A stretch of 64,000 nucleotides of DNA. Origin: Natrinema mahii (lineage in GTDB: Archaea; Halobacteriota; Halobacteria; Halobacteriales; Natrialbaceae). Position 1 is the stretch's first letter; each line of letters begins with the position of its first letter. The position numbers and the translations under genes are program-made. Location: the NCBI GenBank assembly GCA_000690595.2, contig JHUT02000003.1, positions 1 to 64,000 on the forward strand, written 5' to 3'. Below the pieces are notes generated by a model, which had not been told where the DNA came from, searched no databases, and saw nothing but the letters and a program-made list of their open reading frames with translations. Positions 56,981-64,000 of the stretch are shown here, in pieces.

Positions 56981-57988
56981 TCAGTCCAGAAACTCGATCG
57001 CGTCGGTCAACTCGAGGGGGACCGCGCCCTTCCGGTAGCCCTCGACGTGGCCGTTCGGACGGGTGCGGTAGACGACCGCGGGGCGGTGGCGTACGTCGGG
57101 CTGTTCACCCCGGACCGCGGCCCACGCGTCGTCGCGGAAGCTCGAGCAGTCGACGAAAAGGGTCGCGCCGCCGCCGTGTTCCGCGAGCTGGCCGCTGGTC
57201 TTGGTCTCGGCGGTGTCGCGGACGGCGGCGACGGGGCCGGCCGCGGCGCGGTTGACCGGCGGCTGGGGACGGGTCACTTCCACGAGGACGTTCGTCTCGG
57301 TGCCCTCGGCCCGGAAGTCCAGCGAGTGACCGGTCGTGACCTCGATCTCCGGGACCACGTCGTAGCCGGCCTCGGTGAGGACCTTCGCGGCGATGAACTC
57401 GGCCATCGCGGCGCTCATCCGAACCCGATCGACGTGGTCGCTGGTGCCGAGTTTGCCCGACATGACGTGTCGGTACTCGTCTAGGACGCCCGTCGAGAGG
57501 AAGTCCTCGAAGAAGCGGGTCGTCTCCCGGCGGCCGGCGTCGGGGAAGCCGGCCGAATGCTCGCGGAAGAACGCGCGGGTCGACTCGCGACCGTCCTTGG
57601 ACATGAACACCGGCAGGAAAAACCACGAGAGGTGCGGGTAGTCGGCGAGCCAGGGATCGGCCTCGTGCAGCGTCGCGGTCAGTTCCCGCTTGGCCCACCG
57701 CGAGACGGGATAGGGGACCTCGCGCCAGCCGAACTTGTCGGTCTTCCACAGCGACGAGGGGGTTTCGGTGTTTCCCATCCAGTACGCTTCCGAGTCGTTT
57801 CGCGCGAACAGCGCGATATCGCCGTTTGCCATTTCGAAGCGATGCGTTCGCCAGTCGCCGCCGATCTTGAACCACGGCGAGACCGACTCTGCGCCGATGT
57901 TCGACCGTAAGGGCTGGAGAATATCGTTGTGTACTCGCCCGTCGCTCCACGACTGGGGCGAGTACCGAAAGCGAAGCGGCCGTGCCAC
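56981..57988 (-). CDS. DUF5784-like haloarchaeal protein
   Basis: The 335-residue protein starts ARPLRFRYSPQSWSDG and has a middle helical part (FFREHSAGF...). A C-terminal domain has EIEVTTGHSLDFRAE followed by VLVEVTRP. The D...EVT pattern resembles a PD-(D/E)XK nuclease-like core, which is a weak call. I associate it with DUF5784. The GTG at 57988 is selected: a TATA-like gatatatg (58013-58020) lies about 27 nt upstream, giving a leaderless mRNA, and the frame upstream is basic noise. Confidence 0.75.
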   Translation of the reverse strand: MARPLRFRYSPQSWSDGRVHNDILQPLRSNIGAESVSPWFKIGGDWRTHRFEMANGDIALFARNDSEAYWMGNTETPSSLWKTDKFGWREVPYPVSRWAKRELTATLHEADPWLADYPHLSWFFLPVFMSKDGRESTRAFFREHSAGFPDAGRRETTRFFEDFLSTGVLDEYRHVMSGKLGTSDHVDRVRMSAAMAEFIAAKVLTEAGYDVVPEIEVTTGHSLDFRAEGTETNVLVEVTRPQPPVNRAAAGPVAAVRDTAETKTSGQLAEHGGGATLFVDCSSFRDDAWAAVRGEQPDVRHRPAVVYRTRPNGHVEGYRKGAVPLELTDAIEFLD

Positions 57989-58124
57989 GGCCGTTCCTAC
58001 GGGTCGGGGCCGCATATATCGTTCGTTGCGCGTTCTGCCGGTCCGACTACGTTTCACTCGTCCAAGGAGTGTGATAGACCGTTACATTCATACTCGCCAC
58101 GCACCTACTATGCGCATACCTACC

Positions 58125-58298
58125 ATGTCAATGGGTGCCTATGACGAAGACGAACACGAGCGTCGCGAACAGCAAGCCTCGAAGGTGGACACGGATTTCG
58201 ACGACGAGCGGACCATCTATCACGGCGAAGTCGAGTACGATTCCGGCGATTCCGCCGAGGATCTGCTAGACACCTTCGAGCAGATCAAATCCGAGTAA
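58125..58298 (+). CDS. DUF5786-like small acidic protein
   Basis: The 57-residue protein (SMGAYDEDEHERREQQASKV, ending in SAEDLLDTFEQIKSE) is very acidic and matches the small haloarchaeal family DUF5786. It is divergent from the DUF5784-like gene and shares its upstream region. Function is unknown. The start was chosen at the ATG that begins the conserved sequence; a long frame upstream is noise. Confidence 0.75.
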   Translation: MSMGAYDEDEHERREQQASKVDTDFDDERTIYHGEVEYDSGDSAEDLLDTFEQIKSE

Positions 58299-58375
58299 CG
58301 ACGATCGGTTCGTTTCTCCTTTCTCCGCCCTCGAGCCACTCGAGACGCCCGTTTGCTACCCGCAGCGACGGGCCG

Positions 58376-59392
58376 TCACTCGAGGCCGTCCCAGCCCGGC
58401 GTCTCGGGCGCGCCTCGATCGGTCTCGACGGCGTCGGCGACGGCCGGTGACGGCACCGTGCCGTCGGCGTCCCGAAAGCGACGCCGCCAGTCGCGGATCG
58501 CCGGCCCGACCCATGAGGGTGCCTCGCCATCGTTTTCGGGCCCTGCACCGCCGTCCGCATCGTCGAGCATGCGCTCTCGAGCCCGCTCGTAGTGCTGCCC
58601 CGAGATCGCCAGCGTTCCGGGACTCGAGGCGGCGGCGATCGCGACGAGTTCGGTCCGATCCGCCCGAGTGAGACTCCCCGCCGCGGCCCGGTCGACGATT
58701 CCCTCGAGATCGGCGGGTCGGGGATGACAGAACAGCTTCGCGCCGATCGCCTGCGAGCCAAGCAACAGCCCCTCGGAGCCGTCGTGGTCGGCATCGAGCA
58801 GCCGCTCGCCCCCGAACGCCGCCTCGACGCGCTCGCACTCGGCCGCCGCATCGAGCGCGAGGTTGTGTTCGGGGTACGCGCCGCACTCGTCGGGGAAGCG
58901 CTCGCCCCCGTGGATCCGACACTGCAGCGTCGTCGGATCGAGAAAGACACAGGCCGGGAGCCAGACCGGCTCCGCGAGGCCGAAGGGAGCGACCGGCTTC
59001 GGCGGCTTCCGGAGGCCGACGAAGAAGGCCGGTCGGCCCGCGACGGCGGCGAGGGTGTGGCCGTCCACGGCGACGCCGTCGTCCTCGCCGCGAGCCTCCC
59101 AGAACCGCGGCGTCAGGGCCTCGCCCATTCCCGCCTCGAGGAACCCGCGCACCTCGTCGCGGGTCAGCGGTACGAAGGTGGCGTCGTCGTCGAGAGGGTC
59201 TCGCGGCGGTCGCTCGCTCCCGTCGCCGGCAAACGGGTCGTCCCGCCGCCGGTGTCGGCGATCGGTTTCGCCGGCCCCGTCGCCTCGTGGCGCGGATCCG
59301 GACTTCTCGAGCAGCGATCGCCAGTCCATGCAACAGCCGGCACACCCCTCGCAGTTCACCTCCATGTACGGCCGTATGTCACTGGCACCCAT
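58376..59392 (-). CDS. YkgJ-type cysteine-cluster protein
   Basis: The 338-residue protein has VNCEGCAGCCMDW near the N-terminus, the CxxCxxCC motif of YkgJ/Fe-S oxidoreductase-type zinc or iron cluster proteins. A later LPACVFLDPTTLQCRIHG and DECGAYPEHN follow. The C-terminal 150 residues are less conserved. Family members bind a metal cluster, and the exact role is unknown. An alternative start lies at 59365, closer to the Cys motif. Confidence 0.8.
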   Translation of the reverse strand: MGASDIRPYMEVNCEGCAGCCMDWRSLLEKSGSAPRGDGAGETDRRHRRRDDPFAGDGSERPPRDPLDDDATFVPLTRDEVRGFLEAGMGEALTPRFWEARGEDDGVAVDGHTLAAVAGRPAFFVGLRKPPKPVAPFGLAEPVWLPACVFLDPTTLQCRIHGGERFPDECGAYPEHNLALDAAAECERVEAAFGGERLLDADHDGSEGLLLGSQAIGAKLFCHPRPADLEGIVDRAAAGSLTRADRTELVAIAAASSPGTLAISGQHYERARERMLDDADGGAGPENDGEAPSWVGPAIRDWRRRFRDADGTVPSPAVADAVETDRGAPETPGWDGLE

Positions 59393-59478
59393 AACCGCTG
59401 TGCGGGCCGTTGCGGGGGCCTGGCTCGGCCGGTGGCCGCGGGCGAACGATTTTCACCGTCGGGCACCGACGACCGCGT

Positions 59479-59724
59479 ATGTCGAAGGACTCCTGTGACG
59501 GCTGTGGCCGCACCGTCACGGTCTCGGGCGGGATCGCCAACATCTGGTCGTTCGGGACCGACGCCGGCACCGTCGGAACCGCAATCACGCTCGAACTCGA
59601 TGACGGGGGCTCGTACCTGCTGTGTTATCCGTGTCTCGAGGCGTTGCCGGACTATCCGACGGACGAGGACGTCGACCGACTGGAGCAGGTCGACGAGGAA
59701 ACCTCGCGGGTCGGATCGCGGTAG
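59479..59724 (+). CDS. Small zinc-binding haloarchaeal protein (DUF7561-like)
   Basis: The 81-residue protein has CDGCGRTVTVSGG at the N-terminus and LLCYPCLEALP later, two CxxC knuckles that would hold one zinc, with beta strands between (AITLELDDGG). I link it to a small haloarchaeal family (DUF7561, from memory). A 23-codon upstream extension lacks protein character. Confidence 0.7.
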   Translation: MSKDSCDGCGRTVTVSGGIANIWSFGTDAGTVGTAITLELDDGGSYLLCYPCLEALPDYPTDEDVDRLEQVDEETSRVGSR

Positions 59725-59871
59725 GCCGCCGGCGTCGTCACTGCTCGTCCCGACTCGCCGGCGCAAAAAATACACAGTTGGCGGCCCCGAGAGACGGGGT
59801 GGTCCACCGCCTCGTTCGAGCGCGAGTACGGCCGGGCCGGTCGGACCGCCGCGGTCCTCGCGGCCGGAAGC

Positions 59872-59959
59872 GGAAGGGGTGGGATTCGAACGCCACGAGG
59901 CGAAATGCCGCCGCGGTCCCGGATGGTACCGCGGTACTCTACCGCTGAGCGACCCTTCC
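59872..59959 (-). tRNA. tRNA-like sequence, possibly a degraded tRNA gene
   Basis: Read on the minus strand, a perfect 7-bp acceptor (ggaaggg/cccttcc) encloses a D-arm (gctcagcggtagagt). The T-arm is gtgg-c-g-ttcgaat-cccac, with one extra C breaking the normal 5-bp stem. The anticodon region is an over-long ccgcggt/accgcgg hairpin with a 10-nt loop rather than 7, so no anticodon can be read with confidence (ccg is one option). The ggcg..cgcc after it looks like a variable arm. It is an atypical or decayed tRNA. The encoded CCA is absent, as is normal in archaea. Confidence 0.5.
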
Positions 59960-60182
59960 GTATCTGAATCGGAGGACGGAGTCCGTATTTGTAATCAGTC
60001 GGTTACCGTCCCGGTCGCGAACCGCCGTCGACGGTAGGTGGCTGCTACCGCTCGGTAGACGGCCGTTTCGGCCGCGAGCGACGACCGTCTCGATCGACCC
60101 GGCGGCGACCGTCGACCGGCCGCTCGTCAGCGGGCGCGACGCTCCGTAGCCTTTAGGACGCGGCCGCGCCCTGCATCGAACG

Positions 60183-62009
60183 GTGAATCCCGAGCGGATC
60201 TTCGAGGAGTTCCCCGCGCCGAGTTATCGCGGGACGCAGGAACAGGCCCTCCGCGACGTTCGCGACGCCTTCGCGGCCGGGAACGACGTCGTCCTCGTGC
60301 GCGCGCCGACCGGGAGCGGCAAGTCCCTCTTGGCCCGCGCCGTCGCCGGCTGTGCGCGCCGCGCGGACGAGGGCGACCCCAGCGACGCCACTGGGGCCTA
60401 CTACACGACCCCGCAGGTCTCCCAGTTGGACGACGTGGCCGCCGACGACCTGCTGGCCGATCTCAACGTCATCCGCGGGAAGTCAAACTACACCTGCATC
60501 CTGCCCGAGGAACGGGACACGCCGGTCAATCAGGCCCCCTGCGTGCGAGAGCGGGGGTACGACTGCTCGGTCAAACACCGATGTCCGTACTTCTCCGACC
60601 GCGCGATCGCCTCGAACCGCGATATCGCGGCGATGACGCTGGCCTACTTCATGCAGACGGCCGGCAGCGAAGTCTTCCGCAAGCGCGATGTCGTCGTCGT
60701 CGACGAGGCCCACGGATTGGCCGAGTGGGCCGAGATGTACGCGACGATCCAACTCGGGCCGCGCACCGTCCCGTTCTGGGACGAGCTTCGGGTCCCCGAA
60801 GTCGACTCCGTCGAGCGGGCCGTCCGCTACGCCGAGAGCCTCGCGGGGACCTGCGAACGTCGGAAAGACGACCTGCTCGCACAGGACTCGCTGTCCCTCG
60901 CCGAGGTGCGCGAACGCGACCGCTTGCAGGAACTCATCGGCGACCTCGAGTGGTTCGTCTCGGACTTTCGCGACCCCCAGAGCCCGACGACGTGGCTGGT
61001 CGACCAGTCCGAGTCGCGCTCCGGCGGAGGGGACGGCGACGGGGACGACCCGCAGGGCGGCCCCCTGACGATCAAGCCGATGAACCCCGAGAAGTACCTG
61101 CAACACACCGTCTGGGACCGGGGCAACAAGTTCGCTCTCCTGTCGGCGACCATTCTGAACAAGGACGCCTTCTGCCGACAGGTCGGCCTCGAGCCCGACC
61201 GGGTGGCGCTGGTCGATGTCGAGCACACCTTCCCCGTCGAAAATCGGCCGCTGTACGACGTGACTCAGGGGAAGATGACCTACGACGAGCGCGACGAGAC
61301 GACGCCGAAGATCGCCCGGACGATCGTCCGACTCATGCAACGCCACCCCGACGAGAAGGGGCTGATCCACGCCCACTCCTACGACATTCAGGAGCGACTC
61401 GCCGACCTGCTTTCGGATTTCGGTGTCGGCGACCGGATCCGAACCCACGACCGGGACGGCCGCGACGCCGCCCTTGAGGCCTGGAAAGCGAGCGACGATC
61501 CCGACGTCTTCCTCTCGGTGAAGATGGAGGAAGCGCTGGATCTGAAAGGCGACCTCTGTCGCTGGCAGGTCATCTGCAAAGCGCCCTTCCTCAACACCGG
61601 CGACTCGAGGGTCGCCCACCGCTTAGAGGAAGGCCAGTGGGCGTGGTACTACCGGACGACGCTCCGGACGGTCATCCAGGCCTGCGGCCGGGTCGTCCGC
61701 GCCCCCGACGACTACGGGGCGACGTATCTGGCCGACTCGAGCCTGCTCGATTGCTTCGAGCGGGCGCGGACGGACATGCCCGACTGGTTCGCGGCGCAGG
61801 TCGACCGGATGGAGCGACCGGAGCTACCGGCGTTCGAGCCCCGGGCCGCGCTCGAGGGGACGAACGCGGCGTCGGGTAGCCGGGCCGCTCGTGGCTCGCA
61901 CACCGGTTCGCGCCGGGGGACGGGCGGGACGAACGCCGACGGCAACGGCGGATCGGGGCAGTCCTCTCGCTCGAGCCCGCTGGCGGACGTCTGGGACACC
62001 GACGAGTGA
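60183..62009 (+). CDS. XPD/DinG-like ATP-dependent DNA helicase
   Basis: The 608-residue superfamily 2 helicase has Walker A RAPTGSGKS, a DEAH box in VVVDEAHGLAEW and an Fe-S domain with cysteines in CILPEERD, APCVRERGYDC and HRCPYF. Later motifs include LLSATILNK and IQACGRVVRAPDD. XPD-type helicases unwind DNA 5 to 3-prime in repair. The C-terminal 60 residues are a Gly/Ser/Arg-rich tail. The GTG at 60183 is the start that gives the complete domain. Confidence 0.93.
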   Translation: MNPERIFEEFPAPSYRGTQEQALRDVRDAFAAGNDVVLVRAPTGSGKSLLARAVAGCARRADEGDPSDATGAYYTTPQVSQLDDVAADDLLADLNVIRGKSNYTCILPEERDTPVNQAPCVRERGYDCSVKHRCPYFSDRAIASNRDIAAMTLAYFMQTAGSEVFRKRDVVVVDEAHGLAEWAEMYATIQLGPRTVPFWDELRVPEVDSVERAVRYAESLAGTCERRKDDLLAQDSLSLAEVRERDRLQELIGDLEWFVSDFRDPQSPTTWLVDQSESRSGGGDGDGDDPQGGPLTIKPMNPEKYLQHTVWDRGNKFALLSATILNKDAFCRQVGLEPDRVALVDVEHTFPVENRPLYDVTQGKMTYDERDETTPKIARTIVRLMQRHPDEKGLIHAHSYDIQERLADLLSDFGVGDRIRTHDRDGRDAALEAWKASDDPDVFLSVKMEEALDLKGDLCRWQVICKAPFLNTGDSRVAHRLEEGQWAWYYRTTLRTVIQACGRVVRAPDDYGATYLADSSLLDCFERARTDMPDWFAAQVDRMERPELPAFEPRAALEGTNAASGSRAARGSHTGSRRGTGGTNADGNGGSGQSSRSSPLADVWDTDE

Positions 62010-62092
62010 GGCGGTCCGCTGTCGGGACTTCCGGGACGACCGCGATCGTCCCGCGGTCGGCTGGCAATGACTGGCAGTCGTCCAGGTAAACG

Positions 62093-62116
62093 GCCTCGGG
62101 CGCGGTGGCCCGAGGC
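62093..62116 (-). other. Right-end hairpin of the tnpB element
   Basis: gcctcgggc-gcggtg-gcccgaggc forms a perfect 9-bp stem 14 bp beyond the tnpB stop. A hairpin at this place is typical of the right end of haloarchaeal IS200/IS605-type elements, where the omega (reRNA) scaffold ends. Confidence 0.6.
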
Positions 62117-62129
62117 TTTTGTAATTCCC

Positions 62130-63377
62130 TCAGCCGTGCGCTAGTACTCCCTGTTCCGCGAGGAAACGGGATGAGGATGGGCGGCTTACGCGCCCCGACC
62201 CGGACAGACGCACCAACCGAACTTGCGGCTGGGTTTTGTGAGTCCGGTAATTCGTATCCGTATCGCCGAGTTTCGCCTTCTCGCGCCACGCGATGTTCAC
62301 CGATGCGTTCCGATCGGCGTGGTCTTGCGCCACGTCACACTCGTCGTTCGTACACCGGAACCGCCGCCCCTGCCGATCTCCACGCTCGCCACAGCACGAA
62401 CACGTCCGCGAGTTGTAGTAGGCGTCCACCGTGTCCGTGGGTATCTCTCGCCATGTCGCCTTGTACGACCCGTACTGCATTTCGTTGCGGATACCACTCA
62501 TATCCTCGAACACGATGACCGGGTTCGAGAACTGCTCTGCAAACTTCACGACAGCACGGGAGAGACGATGCAATACCCACTCGGTGAACCTTTCTTCCCT
62601 GTCACCGAATTGCCGATGAATACTCGTTTTACCGTGTTCCTGACAGCGAGTAGTGATGGTGTGGTAGCGTTGGCGTTCTTGCTTGACTCGTCCGTAGTCG
62701 AGGACGAGCGTACCCTTCGTCTGCATCGTCTCACGGTCAAGGGCGGTAAGAGCGACGTTGCGCTCGTTGATGTCCACGCCGACTACCGTGTCGCTAGTAT
62801 CGGGTTCAGGGATGTTGAACTCGCGTGTGACCGTGACGTGTAGGTAGTACACGCCATCGCGGTACAGGAGTTCGGCCTGCCCCACATCCACCTCATTCGA
62901 CGTGAGAGCGTCCCGAAGTTCGTCCATCGCGTCCGACTCACCGCGCAGATTCCCCTTTACCTTCTTGTAGGGCTTCGGGCTGATACGAAACTGGACGCGG
63001 TTCGTGTTGTCATCAACGGTGAGCCGGTAGCCTTCCGTGTGCGCCATCACAAGCGGGTACGCACCAGATTTGTCGGTACTCGGTGGCGTCGGCTTGTTCC
63101 CATCGGAATCGTCCTGTTCGTACCACCAGTCGAGAAGTGACTGATAGGAGTCCCACGTCTGGAGGGCTTTGCCGACGACTGCGCACTTGTTGTTCCGCAA
63201 GAAGTCATCGCGGTCAACCTCGTTCTGTATCTCGGTGCGAGTGTACCCTTGTTGTTTGAGGCGGATGGTTTGGTTGAAGATCTCGCGTGCGGCGAGGCAG
63301 GCGTCGTGGAGCCACGATCGGTCACCAGACGCTACGTGAAGGCGCGTCTGAATCGTCTTCGTGGCTTCCTCACCCAT
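62130..63377 (-). mobile_element. tnpB: Lone tnpB element (IS200/IS605/IS1341 type), RNA-guided nuclease gene
   Basis: The 415-residue protein has an N-terminal helix-turn-helix-like part, then the RuvC-type nuclease motifs VVGVDINERNVAL (Asp), VFEDMSGIRN (Glu) and DHADRNASVNIAW (Asp). A zinc ribbon sits between the last two (CSCCGERG, CTNDECD). These are intact, so the protein may be active as an omega-RNA-guided DNA nuclease. No tnpA is present. A stable hairpin (62093-62116) follows the stop, and a GC hairpin precedes the start region (63449-63471). The ATG at 63377 begins the family sequence. Confidence 0.93.
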
Positions 63378-63448
63378 ATTCGATTTGGCATTCACTCTCT
63401 CAAAAATGTGGGTATTTCTCCTGACGGCAGTCGAGCGCACGCGCTTCA

Positions 63449-63471
63449 CCCCCGCCCACGGTGGGGCGGGG
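63449..63471 (-). other. GC hairpin before tnpB
   Basis: cccccgcccacggtggggcgggg is an inverted repeat about 70 nt upstream of the tnpB start. It may mark the left end of the element, but no target duplication is visible. Confidence 0.4.
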
Positions 63472-63490
63472 AACTCGCGCTGTTTTTCGT

Positions 63491-63577
63491 TTAGAAGAGG
63501 GCAGTCGCGCTCCAGGCCACCATCGAGGTCACCATCAGCAGCGCGAAGACGAGGGCGATGAGCTGATTTCTGTCCAT
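63491..63577 (-). CDS. 28-residue small membrane protein
   Basis: From ATG 63575-63577 to TAA 63491-63493 the frame encodes DRNQLIALVFALLMVTSMV then AWSATALF. It is one hydrophobic helix, with only the first residues polar. I recall similar short peptides in haloarchaeal genomes, from memory only. It lies between the methyltransferase and tnpB genes on the minus strand. Confidence 0.55.
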   Translation of the reverse strand: MDRNQLIALVFALLMVTSMVAWSATALF

Positions 63578-63641
63578 ACAGCGACGCAGTCCCTGCACGA
63601 GTATCAATGTCACGACACTCGATGCCCGTCGCAGCTCGATT

Positions 63642-64000
63642 CTACTCGAACCGGGCGTCGACGACGACGTGGGCCACGCCCGCGCTGTGGCTCTTGACCC
63701 GTCGCCGATCGAGGATCTCGAGATCGCGCCCGGCCGCGTCTCCCGCTGCCTCGAGGCGGTCTATCGGCCGTTCCCACAGTAGCGATTCGGGCGTCGCCTC
63801 GTGGTAGTGAACGACGCCGCCGGGGACCAGTGCCGCGAGGGCATCCTCGAGGAAGTCGTGGGCCTCGTCGCTGCGCGTGCCGTGATCCGCGGTTCCGTCT
63901 CCATCGCCATCGCCGTCGGCGTGCCCGTAGTAGCCCATGACGACCCGGTCGGCCTCGATCTCGCTCGCGAGGTCGCGACAGTCGGTCATATAGGCGTCGA
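63642..64000 (-). CDS. Trm5/Tyw2-type SAM-dependent methyltransferase, C-terminal part (5' end outside window)
   Basis: The frame is open to the window edge and gives about 119 residues. It shows the Trm5/Tyw2 pattern: DCRDLASEIEADRVVMGYYGH, then FLEDALAALVPGGVVHYHEATPE and a C-terminal VKSHSAGVAHVVVDARFE. These enzymes modify position 37 of tRNA. Which member it is (m1G37 or the wyosine pathway) cannot be decided from the C-terminus alone. A Gly/Asp repeat (DGDGDGDG) is a haloarchaeal insert. Confidence 0.8.
   Translation of the reverse strand, partial: DAYMTDCRDLASEIEADRVVMGYYGHADGDGDGDGTADHGTRSDEAHDFLEDALAALVPGGVVHYHEATPESLLWERPIDRLEAAGDAAGRDLEILDRRRVKSHSAGVAHVVVDARFE

Overview
The window is chromosomal DNA of an extremely halophilic archaeon. 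GC is high, CTCGAG-type words are frequent, proteins are very acidic, secreted proteins carry twin-arginine (Tat) lipoprotein signals, and many genes have a TATA element about 25-30 nt before the start codon, as leaderless haloarchaeal genes do. PolD, Hef, a RecJ-like DHH protein and many small haloarchaea-only families fit this. The style suggests Natrialbales (Natrinema/Haloterrigena type), but that rank is inference.

Layout. 0-6.6 kb: end of an unknown gene, a PAP2 phosphatase, a PGF-CTERM surface protein, the Hef helicase/nuclease, TspO and an MFS transporter. 6.6-8.0 kb and 12.9-15.5 kb: AT-rich accessory patches with secreted hypothetical proteins, a halocin-like candidate with a divergent two-helix membrane protein, and two copies of an 85-bp palindromic element. 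8.0-12.9 kb: a dolichol-kinase-like enzyme, glyS with a CBS protein, and small conserved genes. 16-22.3 kb: a complete five-gene peptide-type ABC transporter. 22.5-26.6 kb: a PPC-domain protein and the PolD large subunit. 26.6-36.6 kb: a hydrolase, panE, a NifU-like protein, small haloarchaeal families, a possibly iron-regulated pair, a PHP protein and a DHH nuclease. 36.6-39.3 kb: NDUFA9-like, DUF4166 and YndJ genes.

39.3-51.7 kb is the tetrapyrrole region. hemC-cobA-hemD-capA form one operon and hemL and hemB lie a few kb away. Between them are an intact truncated hemoglobin, a decayed quinol nitric oxide reductase (frameshift plus loss of the catalytic core), a PH-domain protein and an ammonium transporter fused to a PII domain. 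51.7-60 kb holds an aldehyde dehydrogenase, a ferredoxin, small proteins, a PHP protein, an alcohol dehydrogenase, a DUF5784-like protein, a cysteine-cluster protein and a tRNA-like sequence. 60-64 kb holds an XPD/DinG-like helicase, a lone TnpB element, a 28-residue membrane peptide and the end of a Trm5/Tyw2-type methyltransferase.

Most of the window is core metabolism and information processing. The most unusual items are the paired 85-bp palindromes, the halocin-like locus, two near-identical 153-bp inverted repeats 29 kb apart, the recJ-like gene fragment behind capA, the norB pseudogene, the Amt-PII fusion with an overlapping leader ORF, the paired DtxR-type boxes, and several small ORFs under 60 codons.
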